Of a stretch of 64,000 bases of DNA, positions 7,571 through 16,781 are shown in pieces. Position 1 is the stretch's first letter. Each line of letters opens with the position of its first letter. The notes below the pieces were generated by a model. That model was not told where the DNA came from. It saw only the letters and a program-made list of their open reading frames with translations, and ran no database searches. The position numbers were made by a program, and so were the translations under genes. This DNA comes from an uncultured Pelagibacteraceae bacterium. GTDB taxonomy: Bacteria > Pseudomonadota > Alphaproteobacteria > Pelagibacterales > Pelagibacteraceae. Location of the stretch: NCBI GenBank assembly GCA_902523185.1, contig CABYYJ010000006.1, forward strand, positions 1 to 64,000, in the 5' to 3' direction.

Positions 7571-10336
7571 TTAATGGGCCTCTCCCCAATTGTTTCCGGA
7601 GTTTATACTTACCTCTAAAGGTATTGAAAACATGTGGTGGTCTGAACTTGAAATTGACGTCATAACTTCTTTAACAATTTTTTTTACTTCACTTTCATCT
7701 TTTTTTAAACATTCAAAAATAAGTTCATCATGTATTTGTAAGAGCATTTTTGCTTTCTTTTTTTCTTCAAGAATACTATCAATTTTAATCATTGCTAGTC
7801 GTATGATATCTGCAGCTGATCCTTGTATTGGAGCATTAATTGCTGCTCTTTCTTGGAATGCGCGAACGCTAAAATTTTTATCATTAATTCCTCTTAAATG
7901 AATTCTTCTTCCAAAAATATTTGTAACAAAGCCTTGCTTTCTGCAAGTTTTGATTGTCGTGTTCATATAATCTTTAATTTCAGGAAATTTTTTAAAATAT
8001 GAATTAATAAAACTTAAAGCCTCTTCATTTGAAACTGATATTTGTTTTGCTAATCCATATTGTGTGATTCCATAAATAATTCCGAAATTAATCGCCTTAG
8101 CTTTTCTTCTAAAATCATCTGTCACTTTTGCAATAGGCACATCAAATACTTGGCTCGCTGTTAAAGAATGTATATCTTGTTTATTTTTAAAAGCTTTCTT
8201 TAATTCTTTGACATCAGCCATATCAGCAAGAATTCTCATTTCTATTTGATTATAATCTGCTGAAATCAATAGATTATTTTTATCTGCTATGAAGGCTTTT
8301 CTTATCTCTTTACCGTCTGAAGTCTTTATCGGAATATTTTGTAAATTAGGATCACTCGAAGCTAATCTACCGGTATTGGTTGCAGCTAGTAAAAAAGAAG
8401 TATGCACTCTTTTTGTTTTTTTACTTATATGGTCTTGCAAAGCATCTGTGTAAGTACTTTTTAATTTTGAAACTTGGCGCCATTCTAAAACCAAATTAGG
8501 AAATTTATGTCCTGTTAATGCTAAGTCCTCTAGAATTTTAGCGCTCGTAGCTAAACTTCCTTTCTTAGTTTTTTTCAATTTTGCTATTTTTAAGTCATTA
8601 TAAATAATTTCTCCTAATTGTTTTGGCGATCCTATATTAAATTTTTTACCCGATATTTTATAAATTTCTTTTTCAATAGTTATTAATCTTCCCTCAAATT
8701 TTTTCGAAAGTTTTTTAAGATAAGCATCATCAACTTTCACACCGCTCGACTCTAGTTTTGAGAGAATTTTTATCATTGGTTTTTCAAATTCCTCGTAAAT
8801 TTTTTCTAACTTTTCCTTGGATACTCTCTCAGATAAAACTTCATATAATCTTAACGTTATATCTGCATCCTCAGCAGCATATTCAGTGGCTGATTTAAGA
8901 TCTACTTCTGAAAAATTTAACTGCTTTTTTCCAGTTCCCACCAACTCTTTATAAGATATGGTTTTATGACCAAGATGTAATTCAGATAACGTATCCATAT
9001 TATGTCTATTATTTCCCGCGTCTAGTGTATACGAAAGTAACATTGTGTCTTCCACCGGGCCTAGTTCGATACCGTTGTTTTTAAATATTATAAAATCATA
9101 TTTTATATTTTGGCCAACTTTTTTTATGCTTGGGTCTTCTAAAAGTGGTTTAAGTTTCTTCAAAATAATATCCTTTTTTAATTCCGTTTTTTCTGTGTGA
9201 CCTACCGGGATATAGAAAGCTTCGTTAGCCTCATAACATAACGATATACCAACAAGATCTGCTTCTTGGGGATTTAAGGATGAGGTTTCAGTATCAACTG
9301 CTATAATTGATTTTTCATTTAATTTTTTTATTAATTCATCCAGTTGTTTCTCTTTGAAAATAGTTTTGTAGGTCTTAGTATTTATCTTATTGTTTTTTTT
9401 TACAGGATTTTTCTCATTAAAATCTTTGCTTCCAGGTTCTCCATAAAAACTAATTGCCTGGCTCAACAATCTATTAAATTCCATATCTCTTAAAAAATCG
9501 TATAGTTTATCTTTATTTATATCTTTAATAATAAAGTCAGCAGCATCATTTTTAAGTGGAACATCATTTTTTAAAGTTACTAATTGCTTACTAATCATAG
9601 CTTTATCTTTGTTAGACAATAATGTTTCCCGTCTTTTGTTCTGAGGTATTTCTGATGCCTTCTTTAATAAATTTTCTAAGGTTTTATATTTATTTATAAG
9701 TTCTGCTGCTGTTTTAACTCCAATACCAGGAACTCCAGGCACATTATCTGAACTATCTCCAGCAAGTGATTGCACGTCAATTACTTGACTTGGTTTAACT
9801 CCAAATTTTTCAATTACATCTTTTTCACCTATAACTTTACTTTTCATAGGATCAAATAGTCTAACTTGATTTGATACTAACTGCATTAAATCTTTATCCG
9901 ACGATATAACAGTAACCTTTGCACCAGCTTCAGTAATTTGTTTTGCATAAGTGGCTATTAGATCATCTGCTTCATAATTTAAAAGTTCAATAGACGGTAA
10001 GTTAAAAGCTTCAACAGATTTTCTGATGTACTCAAATTGAGGCGCTAAATCGTCAGGTGCTTCTTCTCTGTTCGCTTTATATTCACTATAAATTTCGTTT
10101 CTAAAATTTTTTCTAGCTGAGTCGAATATAACAGCAAAATGTGTTGGTTTATTTTTTGAGTCATCGGATCTAGCATCCTCTAACAGTTTAAAAAGCATCG
10201 AGCAAAAACCACTTACAGCTCCTGTAGGTAACCCATCACTTTTTCTAGATAGAGGCGGCAAAGCATAATAAGCTCTGAAAATGTATCCAGATCCATCAAT
10301 GAGATAAAAATGATCTGTTTTTTTTATTGAACTCAT
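7571..10336 (-). CDS. polA: DNA polymerase I
   Basis: The protein has 921 aa and all three activities appear present. The 5'-nuclease domain starts with FYLIDGSGYIFRAYYAL and contains the helix-hairpin-helix GVPGIGVKTAAELI. The 3'-5' exonuclease domain has an intact first motif, DTETSSL (D348, E350). The polymerase domain has motif A SADYNQIEMRILADM, the O-helix region RRKAKAINFGIIYG and motif C LQIHDELIFE. An intact proofreading site is informative because several reduced lineages lose it. The gene is divergent from the ABC ATPase across 42 bp that must hold both promoters. Confidence 0.97.
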   Translation of the reverse strand: MSSIKKTDHFYLIDGSGYIFRAYYALPPLSRKSDGLPTGAVSGFCSMLFKLLEDARSDDSKNKPTHFAVIFDSARKNFRNEIYSEYKANREEAPDDLAPQFEYIRKSVEAFNLPSIELLNYEADDLIATYAKQITEAGAKVTVISSDKDLMQLVSNQVRLFDPMKSKVIGEKDVIEKFGVKPSQVIDVQSLAGDSSDNVPGVPGIGVKTAAELINKYKTLENLLKKASEIPQNKRRETLLSNKDKAMISKQLVTLKNDVPLKNDAADFIIKDINKDKLYDFLRDMEFNRLLSQAISFYGEPGSKDFNEKNPVKKNNKINTKTYKTIFKEKQLDELIKKLNEKSIIAVDTETSSLNPQEADLVGISLCYEANEAFYIPVGHTEKTELKKDIILKKLKPLLEDPSIKKVGQNIKYDFIIFKNNGIELGPVEDTMLLSYTLDAGNNRHNMDTLSELHLGHKTISYKELVGTGKKQLNFSEVDLKSATEYAAEDADITLRLYEVLSERVSKEKLEKIYEEFEKPMIKILSKLESSGVKVDDAYLKKLSKKFEGRLITIEKEIYKISGKKFNIGSPKQLGEIIYNDLKIAKLKKTKKGSLATSAKILEDLALTGHKFPNLVLEWRQVSKLKSTYTDALQDHISKKTKRVHTSFLLAATNTGRLASSDPNLQNIPIKTSDGKEIRKAFIADKNNLLISADYNQIEMRILADMADVKELKKAFKNKQDIHSLTASQVFDVPIAKVTDDFRRKAKAINFGIIYGITQYGLAKQISVSNEEALSFINSYFKKFPEIKDYMNTTIKTCRKQGFVTNIFGRRIHLRGINDKNFSVRAFQERAAINAPIQGSAADIIRLAMIKIDSILEEKKKAKMLLQIHDELIFECLKKDESEVKKIVKEVMTSISSSDHHMFSIPLEVSINSGNNWGEAH

Positions 10337-10378
10337 ATATACATATTACATTGAATTATTTACTTAGATTAAAAAATT

Positions 10379-11308
10379 ATGTCAAATAATGCATTAACTG
10401 TTGAAAATCTTAACAAAATCTATTCGAACTCCAAAACAAAAAAGGAAATTAAAGCTATTACAGATTTAACTTTTGAAGTTAAAGAAGGTGAAGTATTTGG
10501 GCTACTTGGACCAAATGGTGCTGGCAAAACAACTTTTTTAAGTATTTTAGGCGGAACGGTATCTAAAACATCTGGGCTTGTTAATGTTTGGGGTTTCGAT
10601 CTTGATAAAAACCCGAGACAAGTTAAAGCCTCTATTGGAATAGTTCCTCAAGAAGTAAATCTAGATGCTTTTTTTAGTCCAAAGCAATTATTAGAACTGC
10701 AAGCTGGACTTTATGGCATAGCTAAAAAAGAGAGAATCACAGAACTAATACTTAAAATGGTTTCTTTGGACGGTAAGGCTAATGCGTATTCAAGAAGTTT
10801 GTCTGGTGGTATGAAAAGGAGACTTTTAATTGCAAAAGCAATGGTGCATCAGCCTCCTATTTTAATTTTAGATGAGCCGACTGCAGGAGTAGATGTAGAG
10901 CTTCGAAATAACCTTTGGAATAATGTTAAAAAACTTAATAAGGAAGGTGTAACAATAATCTTAACTACGCACTATCTCTTAGAAGCTCAAGAAATGTGTG
11001 ATCGTATAGCTATCATTGATAAAGGTAATTTGGTCGCTTTAGATACAACAGAAAAACTCTTAGATAGAATTAAAACTAAAAAAATTAATTTTAAAGTTCA
11101 ACTTGTTGATTTAAATCATCCCCTTCATATGGAAGGAATTAAGTTTAATATTATTTCAAACAAACAAATCACTGCAACATATGAAAAAAATTCATTAAAT
11201 TTTGGTGCAATAATTGATTATTTTAATCAAAACAACTTAAAAATTGAGGATATTTCAACGGACGACGGCGACTTAGAAGATGTTTTTGTCCAATTAACAA
11301 AGCACTAG
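10379..11308 (+). CDS. ABC transporter ATP-binding protein (ABC-2/YadG-like)
   Basis: The protein has 309 aa with Walker A GPNGAGKTT, signature LSGGMKRR, Walker B PPILILDEPTAGVD and switch TTHYLLEA. The C-terminal extension of about 90 residues after the nucleotide-binding domain is typical of ABC-2 exporters (YadG/CcmA/DrrA group), not of the ECF ATPase BioM. No membrane permease gene is adjacent: the next gene is bioY, 31 bp downstream. The partner permease must therefore be encoded elsewhere. The substrate cannot be predicted. Confidence 0.88.
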   Translation: MSNNALTVENLNKIYSNSKTKKEIKAITDLTFEVKEGEVFGLLGPNGAGKTTFLSILGGTVSKTSGLVNVWGFDLDKNPRQVKASIGIVPQEVNLDAFFSPKQLLELQAGLYGIAKKERITELILKMVSLDGKANAYSRSLSGGMKRRLLIAKAMVHQPPILILDEPTAGVDVELRNNLWNNVKKLNKEGVTIILTTHYLLEAQEMCDRIAIIDKGNLVALDTTEKLLDRIKTKKINFKVQLVDLNHPLHMEGIKFNIISNKQITATYEKNSLNFGAIIDYFNQNNLKIEDISTDDGDLEDVFVQLTKH

Positions 11309-11339
11309 ATTTTAATGAAAAAAATGTTTATTCATTCTT

Positions 11340-11891
11340 ATGGAACTAGTAAAAAGTTTTAAACAATCAAAATTATTAAAATATGTTTTCTTTGCTTTAA
11401 TTGGAAGCATTGTACTAGCTATTTCCTCAAAAATTAAAATTCCTTTCTATCCTGTACCTATGACTATGCAAACTTTAGTGATATTATTGATTGGTGCATG
11501 TTTTGGATGGAAATTAGGTGTAGCTACTATTTCTTTATATTTGTTTGAAGGAATTATTGGCTTACCAGTTTTTTCAGGAACTCCGGAAAAAGGTATAGGA
11601 ATAGTTTACTTCACAGGTCCTACAATGGGTTACTTAATTGGTTTTATAGTAGCTGGATTTTTAGCAGGAAAATTTATTTATGATAATAGTTATACTAAGA
11701 CTTTTTTAAAATTAATTTTTGCTACAAGCTTCATCTATATATTAGGAATGTTATGGTTAGGAACTTTGATTGGTTGGGATAAACCAATTTTTAAATTGGG
11801 AGCGCAACCTTTCTTGTTAGCAGAGTTATTTAAAATTCTAATTGCAACGATTTTAATAAATCAAATTAAAAAATTTAAAAAATTAATCTAA
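11340..11891 (+). CDS. bioY: Biotin transporter substrate-binding membrane protein BioY
   Basis: The protein has 183 aa with about six hydrophobic segments and the BioY signature FYPVPMTMQTLVILLIG (residues about 34-50). BioY is the biotin-capturing S component, working alone or with the ECF module BioMN. No bioM or bioN is present nearby. Biotin uptake would feed biotinylated carboxylases if the cell is auxotrophic. The stop lies one base before the end of the convergent regA gene, leaving no terminator space. Confidence 0.92.
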   Translation: MELVKSFKQSKLLKYVFFALIGSIVLAISSKIKIPFYPVPMTMQTLVILLIGACFGWKLGVATISLYLFEGIIGLPVFSGTPEKGIGIVYFTGPTMGYLIGFIVAGFLAGKFIYDNSYTKTFLKLIFATSFIYILGMLWLGTLIGWDKPIFKLGAQPFLLAELFKILIATILINQIKKFKKLI

Positions 11892-11892
11892 G

Positions 11893-12465
11893 TTATCTTG
11901 GAGATCTTTTAGAAAGAATTCTTTGCAGTGTTCTTCTATGCATTTTAAGTCTTCGTGCAGTTTCGGAAACATTTCTATTACACAATTCAAAGACTCTGTG
12001 AATATGTTCCCACTTTACCCTATCTGCTGACATTGGATTTTCAGGAGGCTTTGCTTTCGATTCCGGCGAGGCTAATAAAGCAGACTCAACATCGTCTGCA
12101 TCAACTGGTTTAGCAATATAATCGATTGCTCCTTCTTTAACTGCAGCTACAGCTGTAGGTAGATTCCCGTATCCCGTTAACATTACAATTCTGCTATCTT
12201 TTTTATTTTTTGAAAGCTCTTTAACAACGTCCAATCCATTGCCATCCTCAAGCCTGAGATCAATCACAGCGAAGGCAGTAGGAGTTGTCTTGGCAATATT
12301 AAGGCCCTCAGCCACTGATTTTGCCTCTTTAACTTGAAATCCTTTCTTCTCCATGGCTCTTGCAAGCCTACCCCTTAATGGATCGTCATCATCAAGGATT
12401 AATAGCGATTTATCAGCAAAGTCTGCTAATTTTAGCTGCTCTGGAAGGTTTTTTTGTGTCCTCAT
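11893..12465 (-). CDS. regA: RegA/PrrA/ActR-type redox response regulator
   Basis: The protein has 190 aa. The receiver has acidic pocket DDDD (25-28), phosphoacceptor D69 in VIDLRLEDGNGL and K119 in YIAKP. After a proline-rich linker comes a Fis-type helix-turn-helix, VSETARRLKMHRRTLQRIL (about 166-184), strongly conserved in RegA. The family controls photosynthesis, carbon, nitrogen and respiration genes in response to quinone redox state. Its likely partner RegB is encoded 4.3 kb away at 16782-18065, with the polyamine operon between. It is divergent from that operon across 159 bp. Confidence 0.93.
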   Translation of the reverse strand: MRTQKNLPEQLKLADFADKSLLILDDDDPLRGRLARAMEKKGFQVKEAKSVAEGLNIAKTTPTAFAVIDLRLEDGNGLDVVKELSKNKKDSRIVMLTGYGNLPTAVAAVKEGAIDYIAKPVDADDVESALLASPESKAKPPENPMSADRVKWEHIHRVFELCNRNVSETARRLKMHRRTLQRILSKRSPR

Positions 12466-12624
12466 AACTAGATATGTAGGTACTGTTGAGTAAATTTCAA
12501 CACGACAAAAATGTCCTTTTTTTCTTTACATAATGTCAAAAAAACTTTAAACGCGAAATAAATAAGGTTTTTTTTATTAAATTTTTTAAAAAATCTTTGT
12601 GTAATTTAACGAGGGACACATGAA
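12466..12624. promoter_or_regulatory. regA / polyamine-operon divergent regulatory region
   Basis: This 159-bp AT-rich spacer must hold both divergent promoters. On the plus strand a TGTTGA/TCAACA stem with a 7-nt loop starts near 12483. About 5 nt later comes a short GACA-AAAA-TGTC stem followed by C and T7, resembling a weak attenuator in the leader of the decarboxylase gene. GAGGGA at 12611-12616 is a good ribosome-binding site for ATG 12625. An ATG at 12620 in another frame lies too close to it. The alphaproteobacterial speF leader RNA could be expected here, but I cannot recognise its consensus by eye. Confidence 0.4.
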
Positions 12625-13806
12625 ATGGGAAAATTTAAAACAGTTAACGAATTAGTTAACTCATTAAAACCAGATTACCCCGTATATTGTATACGGCTCA
12701 ACGAGATTAAGAAATCCGTAAAATTTTTTAAAGAAAATTTCCCAGGCAAAATACTCTACGCCGTAAAAACCAATCCAAACGAAAAAATTATAAAACAAAT
12801 AATTAATAACGGTATCAATGAATTTGATGTTGCTTCTTTAAATGAAATTAAGCTTATAAAAAAAATTAAATCAGATTCAAAGTTGCACTTCATGCATACT
12901 ATTAAAAGTAAGGAAAGTATTTCTTCAGCTTATTTTGAATACGGTGTCAAAAGTTTCTCACTGGATAGTAAAGACGAATTAAGAAAAATTTTAGATGCAA
13001 CTAATCAAGCAAAAGATTTAGAGTTATTTGTAAGAATCGCAATCTCAAATGAGCATGCAGAAATAGATCTATCTAGAAAATTCGGCGCACTTCCATCTGA
13101 AGCTTTGGGATTGGTGAGATTATGTAAAGATCATTCAAAAAAACTTGGAATAAGCTTTCATGTCGGTTCTCAATGTATGCATAAAATCTCTTACTCTAAG
13201 GGTATACGTGAAATTGGAAATATAATAAGAAAGACAAAAATAATTCCAGATACTATCAATGTAGGTGGTGGTTTCCCTTCCGTTTATCCAGACCTTAATC
13301 CTGAACCATTAATAAATTATATGGATGAAATTAAAAAAGAACTTAATAATTTAAAACTCAATAAATTACCAGAAATAATCTGTGAGCCAGGAAGATCTCT
13401 TGTAGCAGAGAGCGGGTCTACAATCGTTAAAGTTATTTTAAGAAAAAAAAATAGTCTGTATATCAATGACGGAACATATGGGTCTTTGTTTGACGCTGGT
13501 GCACCAAATTTTGTTTTGCCATCAAAGTTTATTACAAGTGGAAGAGTTCAATCAAAAAAACTTACTGCTTTTAGTTTTTTTGGACCTACTTGTGATGGGT
13601 TAGATTATATGAAAGGTCCTTTTTTATTACCAAACAATATTAAAGAAGGTGACTATATAGAATTAGGCCAGCTAGGCGCTTACAGTCTTACTTTCAGAAC
13701 AAACTTCAATGGCTTTTATTCAAATGAAATTCACGAATTAAGTGACAAACCAATTATATCTATGTACGATAATACAAATGATAAAGTTGGTTCTTTAGTA
13801 GCTTAA
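12625..13806 (+). CDS. Ornithine/lysine decarboxylase (PLP fold type III)
   Basis: The protein has 393 aa, the size of alanine-racemase-fold ornithine or lysine/ornithine decarboxylases and far shorter than biosynthetic arginine decarboxylase SpeA. The PLP lysine is K48 in YAVKTNPN. Other hallmarks are HVGSQC, GGGFP, the phosphate-binding CEPGRS and the active-site cysteine in PTCDGLDYM. It would make putrescine (or cadaverine) in the cytoplasm. It is first in a four-gene operon and shares one base of the TAATG junction with the next gene. Ornithine against lysine preference cannot be read from the sequence. Confidence 0.88.
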   Translation: MGKFKTVNELVNSLKPDYPVYCIRLNEIKKSVKFFKENFPGKILYAVKTNPNEKIIKQIINNGINEFDVASLNEIKLIKKIKSDSKLHFMHTIKSKESISSAYFEYGVKSFSLDSKDELRKILDATNQAKDLELFVRIAISNEHAEIDLSRKFGALPSEALGLVRLCKDHSKKLGISFHVGSQCMHKISYSKGIREIGNIIRKTKIIPDTINVGGGFPSVYPDLNPEPLINYMDEIKKELNNLKLNKLPEIICEPGRSLVAESGSTIVKVILRKKNSLYINDGTYGSLFDAGAPNFVLPSKFITSGRVQSKKLTAFSFFGPTCDGLDYMKGPFLLPNNIKEGDYIELGQLGAYSLTFRTNFNGFYSNEIHELSDKPIISMYDNTNDKVGSLVA

Positions 13807-14852
13807 TGAATAAAAAAAATAGTCCAAATATTGGACACAACAAAAAATCTCTACTTAATTCTCCGGTTGAACATATCGACATAAAATCTTTCGATGCTCG
13901 AAAGATAATTGAAGGAATGGGTAAAATGTCTTTTACCTCTCGTGATACGGCTAGAGCAGCGAAAATTTACAATGAAATGCTTGCAGATAAAGATTGTTCA
14001 ATTTTTTTAACTTTAGCAGGATCAACTTCAGCAGGTGGATGCATGGATCTGTACACTGATTTAGTAAAACATAACATGGTTGACGCTATTGTTGCTACGG
14101 GGGCCTCAATTATTGATATGGATTTTTTTGAAGCTCTAGGATTTAAACATTATCAAGGATCTCAATTTCAAGATGACGCTGAGCTCAGAAATAATTATAT
14201 AGATAGAATATATGATACTTATATAGATGAGGAAGAGCTTCAAGCATGTGACAAAACTATATGTGATATTGCTAATTCTCTAAAACCTAAGACATATACC
14301 TCAAGGGAATTTATTAAAGAACTCGGAAAATATTTAAAAACAAATTCTAAGAAGAAAAACTCATTAATAGAAACTGCTTATGATAATAATGTTCCTATAT
14401 TTTGTCCCGCTTTCACAGATAGTTCAGCAGGATTTGGACTTGTAATGCATCAGGAACAAAATCCTAAAAGTCACATCACTATAGACTCTATTAGAGAATT
14501 CAGAGAAATAACCGAGATTAAACTCAAATCAAAACAGTCAGGATTATTAATGGTTGGGGGTGGGGTACCAAAAAATTTTATTCAGGATACAGTGGTTTGT
14601 GCAGAGTTATTAGGAAAAAAAGTGGATATGCATAAATATGCTATTCAAATAACTGTAGCAGATACGAGAGATGGAGCTTGTAGTAGTTCTACTTTAAAGG
14701 AAGCGAGTTCATGGGGTAAAGTGGATGTGACGAAGGAGCAAATGGTATTTGCTGAAGCTACAAGTGTATTGCCATTAATAGCAAGCGATGCCTTTCATCG
14801 TAAACATTGGCAAGTAAGACAAAAAAGAAATTTTCAGAATTTATTCAATTAA
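13806..14852 (+). CDS. Deoxyhypusine-synthase-like polyamine enzyme (homospermidine synthase candidate)
   Basis: The protein has 348 aa of the deoxyhypusine synthase family. It keeps LTLAGSTSAGG, the NAD-site GGGVPKNF and SSWGKVD, in which K305 aligns with the lysine forming the enamine/imine intermediate in eukaryotic DHS. Bacteria have no eIF5A. Characterised bacterial homologues, such as cyanobacterial SpeY, instead transfer aminobutyl groups to make homospermidine or its bis-guanidino precursor from agmatine. Its place between a decarboxylase and agmatine-pathway enzymes fits that role. Whether putrescine or agmatine is the substrate is open. Confidence 0.82.
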   Translation: MNKKNSPNIGHNKKSLLNSPVEHIDIKSFDARKIIEGMGKMSFTSRDTARAAKIYNEMLADKDCSIFLTLAGSTSAGGCMDLYTDLVKHNMVDAIVATGASIIDMDFFEALGFKHYQGSQFQDDAELRNNYIDRIYDTYIDEEELQACDKTICDIANSLKPKTYTSREFIKELGKYLKTNSKKKNSLIETAYDNNVPIFCPAFTDSSAGFGLVMHQEQNPKSHITIDSIREFREITEIKLKSKQSGLLMVGGGVPKNFIQDTVVCAELLGKKVDMHKYAIQITVADTRDGACSSSTLKEASSWGKVDVTKEQMVFAEATSVLPLIASDAFHRKHWQVRQKRNFQNLFN

Positions 14853-14858
14853 AAAATA

Positions 14859-15734
14859 ATGAGTAAAACAAAGATAGCATTAGTACAGATGAAAATATCG
14901 TCTGACCCAAAAAAAAATATTAAAAATGCTATCGACAAAATTAATTCTGCAGCAAAAAAAGGCGCAAAAGTAATTTGCTTACCAGAGTTATTTTTAACAA
15001 AATATTTCTGTCAAGTTGAAAGTCATAAGAACTTTAGTTTCGCTGAGAAAATACCAGGGCCAAGCAGTAACTTATTTTCTTCAATTGCTAAAAAACTGAA
15101 AATTATTTTAATAATTTCATTGTTTGAGAAGAAAACCTCTGGGCTTTATCACAATAGTAGCATTGTAATTAACGAAAAAGGTAAACTTTTAGGAAAATAT
15201 AGAAAAATGCATATCCCTGATGATCCACAATTTTACGAGAAGTTTTATTTTACCCCAGGAGATTTAGGTTTTAAATCATTTAAGACTTCAAAAGGTAATT
15301 TGGGAACTTTAATTTGCTGGGATCAATGGTTTCCTGAGGCAGCAAGATTAACAGCTCTTAAAGGAGCAGAAATTATTTTTTATCCAACTGCTATTGGGTG
15401 GCATCCAAAAGAAAAAAGGAAATTTGGCAAGTCACAACTCGAGTCTTGGCTTTCAATCCAGAGGTCTCACGCAATAGCTAATGGTATATATGTTGCAGCA
15501 ATAAATAGAGTTGGAATTGAAAAACAAGGTAATAAAAAGATCGAGTTCTGGGGGAATAGTGTAATATTTGATCCAAGTGGTAACGTCGTAAAAAAGGCCA
15601 GTTTAAAAGAAAACATTTTAATTTGTGAAATTGATTTCAAAAAAGTAGAAACCTCTAGACAACATTGGCCTTTTTTTAGAGATAGAAGAATAGACTATTA
15701 TAAAGGACTACTTAAAAATCCAAGAGATGCCTAA
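14859..15734 (+). CDS. aguB: N-carbamoylputrescine amidase (nitrilase/CN-hydrolase family)
   Basis: The protein has 291 aa, the standard length. The Glu-Lys-Cys triad is visible as E43 in CLPELFLTKYF, K116 in YRKMHIPDDP and C153 in LICWDQWFPEAAR. The signature FYEKFYFTPGD is typical of AguB among CN hydrolases. It cleaves N-carbamoylputrescine to putrescine, CO2 and ammonia. The gene starts 6 bp after the DHS-like gene and overlaps aguA by 8 bp. The pairing with aguA supports the specific substrate. Confidence 0.92.
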   Translation: MSKTKIALVQMKISSDPKKNIKNAIDKINSAAKKGAKVICLPELFLTKYFCQVESHKNFSFAEKIPGPSSNLFSSIAKKLKIILIISLFEKKTSGLYHNSSIVINEKGKLLGKYRKMHIPDDPQFYEKFYFTPGDLGFKSFKTSKGNLGTLICWDQWFPEAARLTALKGAEIIFYPTAIGWHPKEKRKFGKSQLESWLSIQRSHAIANGIYVAAINRVGIEKQGNKKIEFWGNSVIFDPSGNVVKKASLKENILICEIDFKKVETSRQHWPFFRDRRIDYYKGLLKNPRDA

Positions 15735-16773
15735 AAAAACAAAATCTCTTTTCAGGATGCCAGCTGAATGGGAAAGACAACAATCTACATTAATGGGATG
15801 GCCTAATAATAAAAATGACTGGCCAGGCAAGTTTGACAATATTCCTAAGATATTTGCTAAAATAATTTCAAACATTACAAAATCCCAGGAGGTAAATCTT
15901 TTAATTAATAACCGCAAATCTAAGAATATAATTAAAAAATTACTTAGGAAAAATAATGCAAGAATACAAAATGTAAAATTTATAATTTGTAAAACAGATA
16001 GAGTATGGATGCGAGATACAGGGCCAATATTTATAAAAGATAAAAAAAATCAAAATATTTTATTAAATTGGGAGTTTAATGGTTGGGCTAAGTATAAAAA
16101 TTACAGAGCAGATAACAGAGTGAATTTGAGAATAAAAGATCATTACAAAGGAACTGTGATCAATCCTAAATTTAATAAAAAATCGATAGTTCTTGAGGGT
16201 GGAGCGATCGATGTTAATGGAAAAGGTTTAATGCTCACAACAAAAGAATGTCTATTAAGTAAAATTCAACAAAGAAATTCTTTCTTAAAAGAGAAAGATT
16301 ATAATTTCATCTTCAAAAAGTTTTTTGGAGTAAAAAAGGTTATTTGGCTAAATAAAGGTATTGCGGGAGATGATACTCACGGTCACATTGATGATATTGC
16401 TAGATTTGTAAAATCTAACAAAGTTTTTCTTGCTTACGAAAATAATAAAAAAGATATAAATTTTAAAAATCTCGATGAAAACTTTAACATTTTAAAAAAA
16501 GTCAAAATTGGTTCCTCTCAAATAAAAATTATTAAAATTCCTATGCCTAGACCTATTTATATAAATAAAGTAAGAGTTCCTGCATCATATCTAAACTTTT
16601 ATATCTTTAATAAATTTGTTTTATTACCAATTTTCAATGATCCTAAAGATAAAATAGTAATTAAAATTTTTAAAAAAGAATTTAATAATAGAAAAATTGT
16701 TCCAATAGATTGTTCCGAATTAATTTGGGGTTTTGGAGCAATTCATTGTTTAACACAACAAGAACCAAGATAA
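15727..16773 (+). CDS. aguA: Agmatine deiminase (peptidyl-arginine deiminase family)
   Basis: The protein has 348 aa. It has the N-terminal MPAEWERQQSTLMGWP, the guanidinium-binding WMRDTGP, the histidine-containing GDDTHGHIDD and the C-terminal catalytic cysteine C341 in GAIHCLTQQEP. It converts agmatine to N-carbamoylputrescine and ammonia, the step before AguB. The gene overlaps aguB by 8 bp. No arginine decarboxylase (speA) is in the window, so the agmatine source is unseen. A bis-guanidino polyamine made by the DHS-like enzyme is an alternative substrate. It ends 8 bp before the convergent regB. Confidence 0.93.
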   Translation: MPKKTKSLFRMPAEWERQQSTLMGWPNNKNDWPGKFDNIPKIFAKIISNITKSQEVNLLINNRKSKNIIKKLLRKNNARIQNVKFIICKTDRVWMRDTGPIFIKDKKNQNILLNWEFNGWAKYKNYRADNRVNLRIKDHYKGTVINPKFNKKSIVLEGGAIDVNGKGLMLTTKECLLSKIQQRNSFLKEKDYNFIFKKFFGVKKVIWLNKGIAGDDTHGHIDDIARFVKSNKVFLAYENNKKDINFKNLDENFNILKKVKIGSSQIKIIKIPMPRPIYINKVRVPASYLNFYIFNKFVLLPIFNDPKDKIVIKIFKKEFNNRKIVPIDCSELIWGFGAIHCLTQQEPR

Positions 16774-16781
16774 TTTTACCA

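Noticed and set aside
12466-12624. Possible speF-type leader RNA upstream of the decarboxylase
   Set aside because: I cannot recognise the conserved speF core by eye. A covariance-model search (Rfam speF) would decide; only the region and its small stems are reported.
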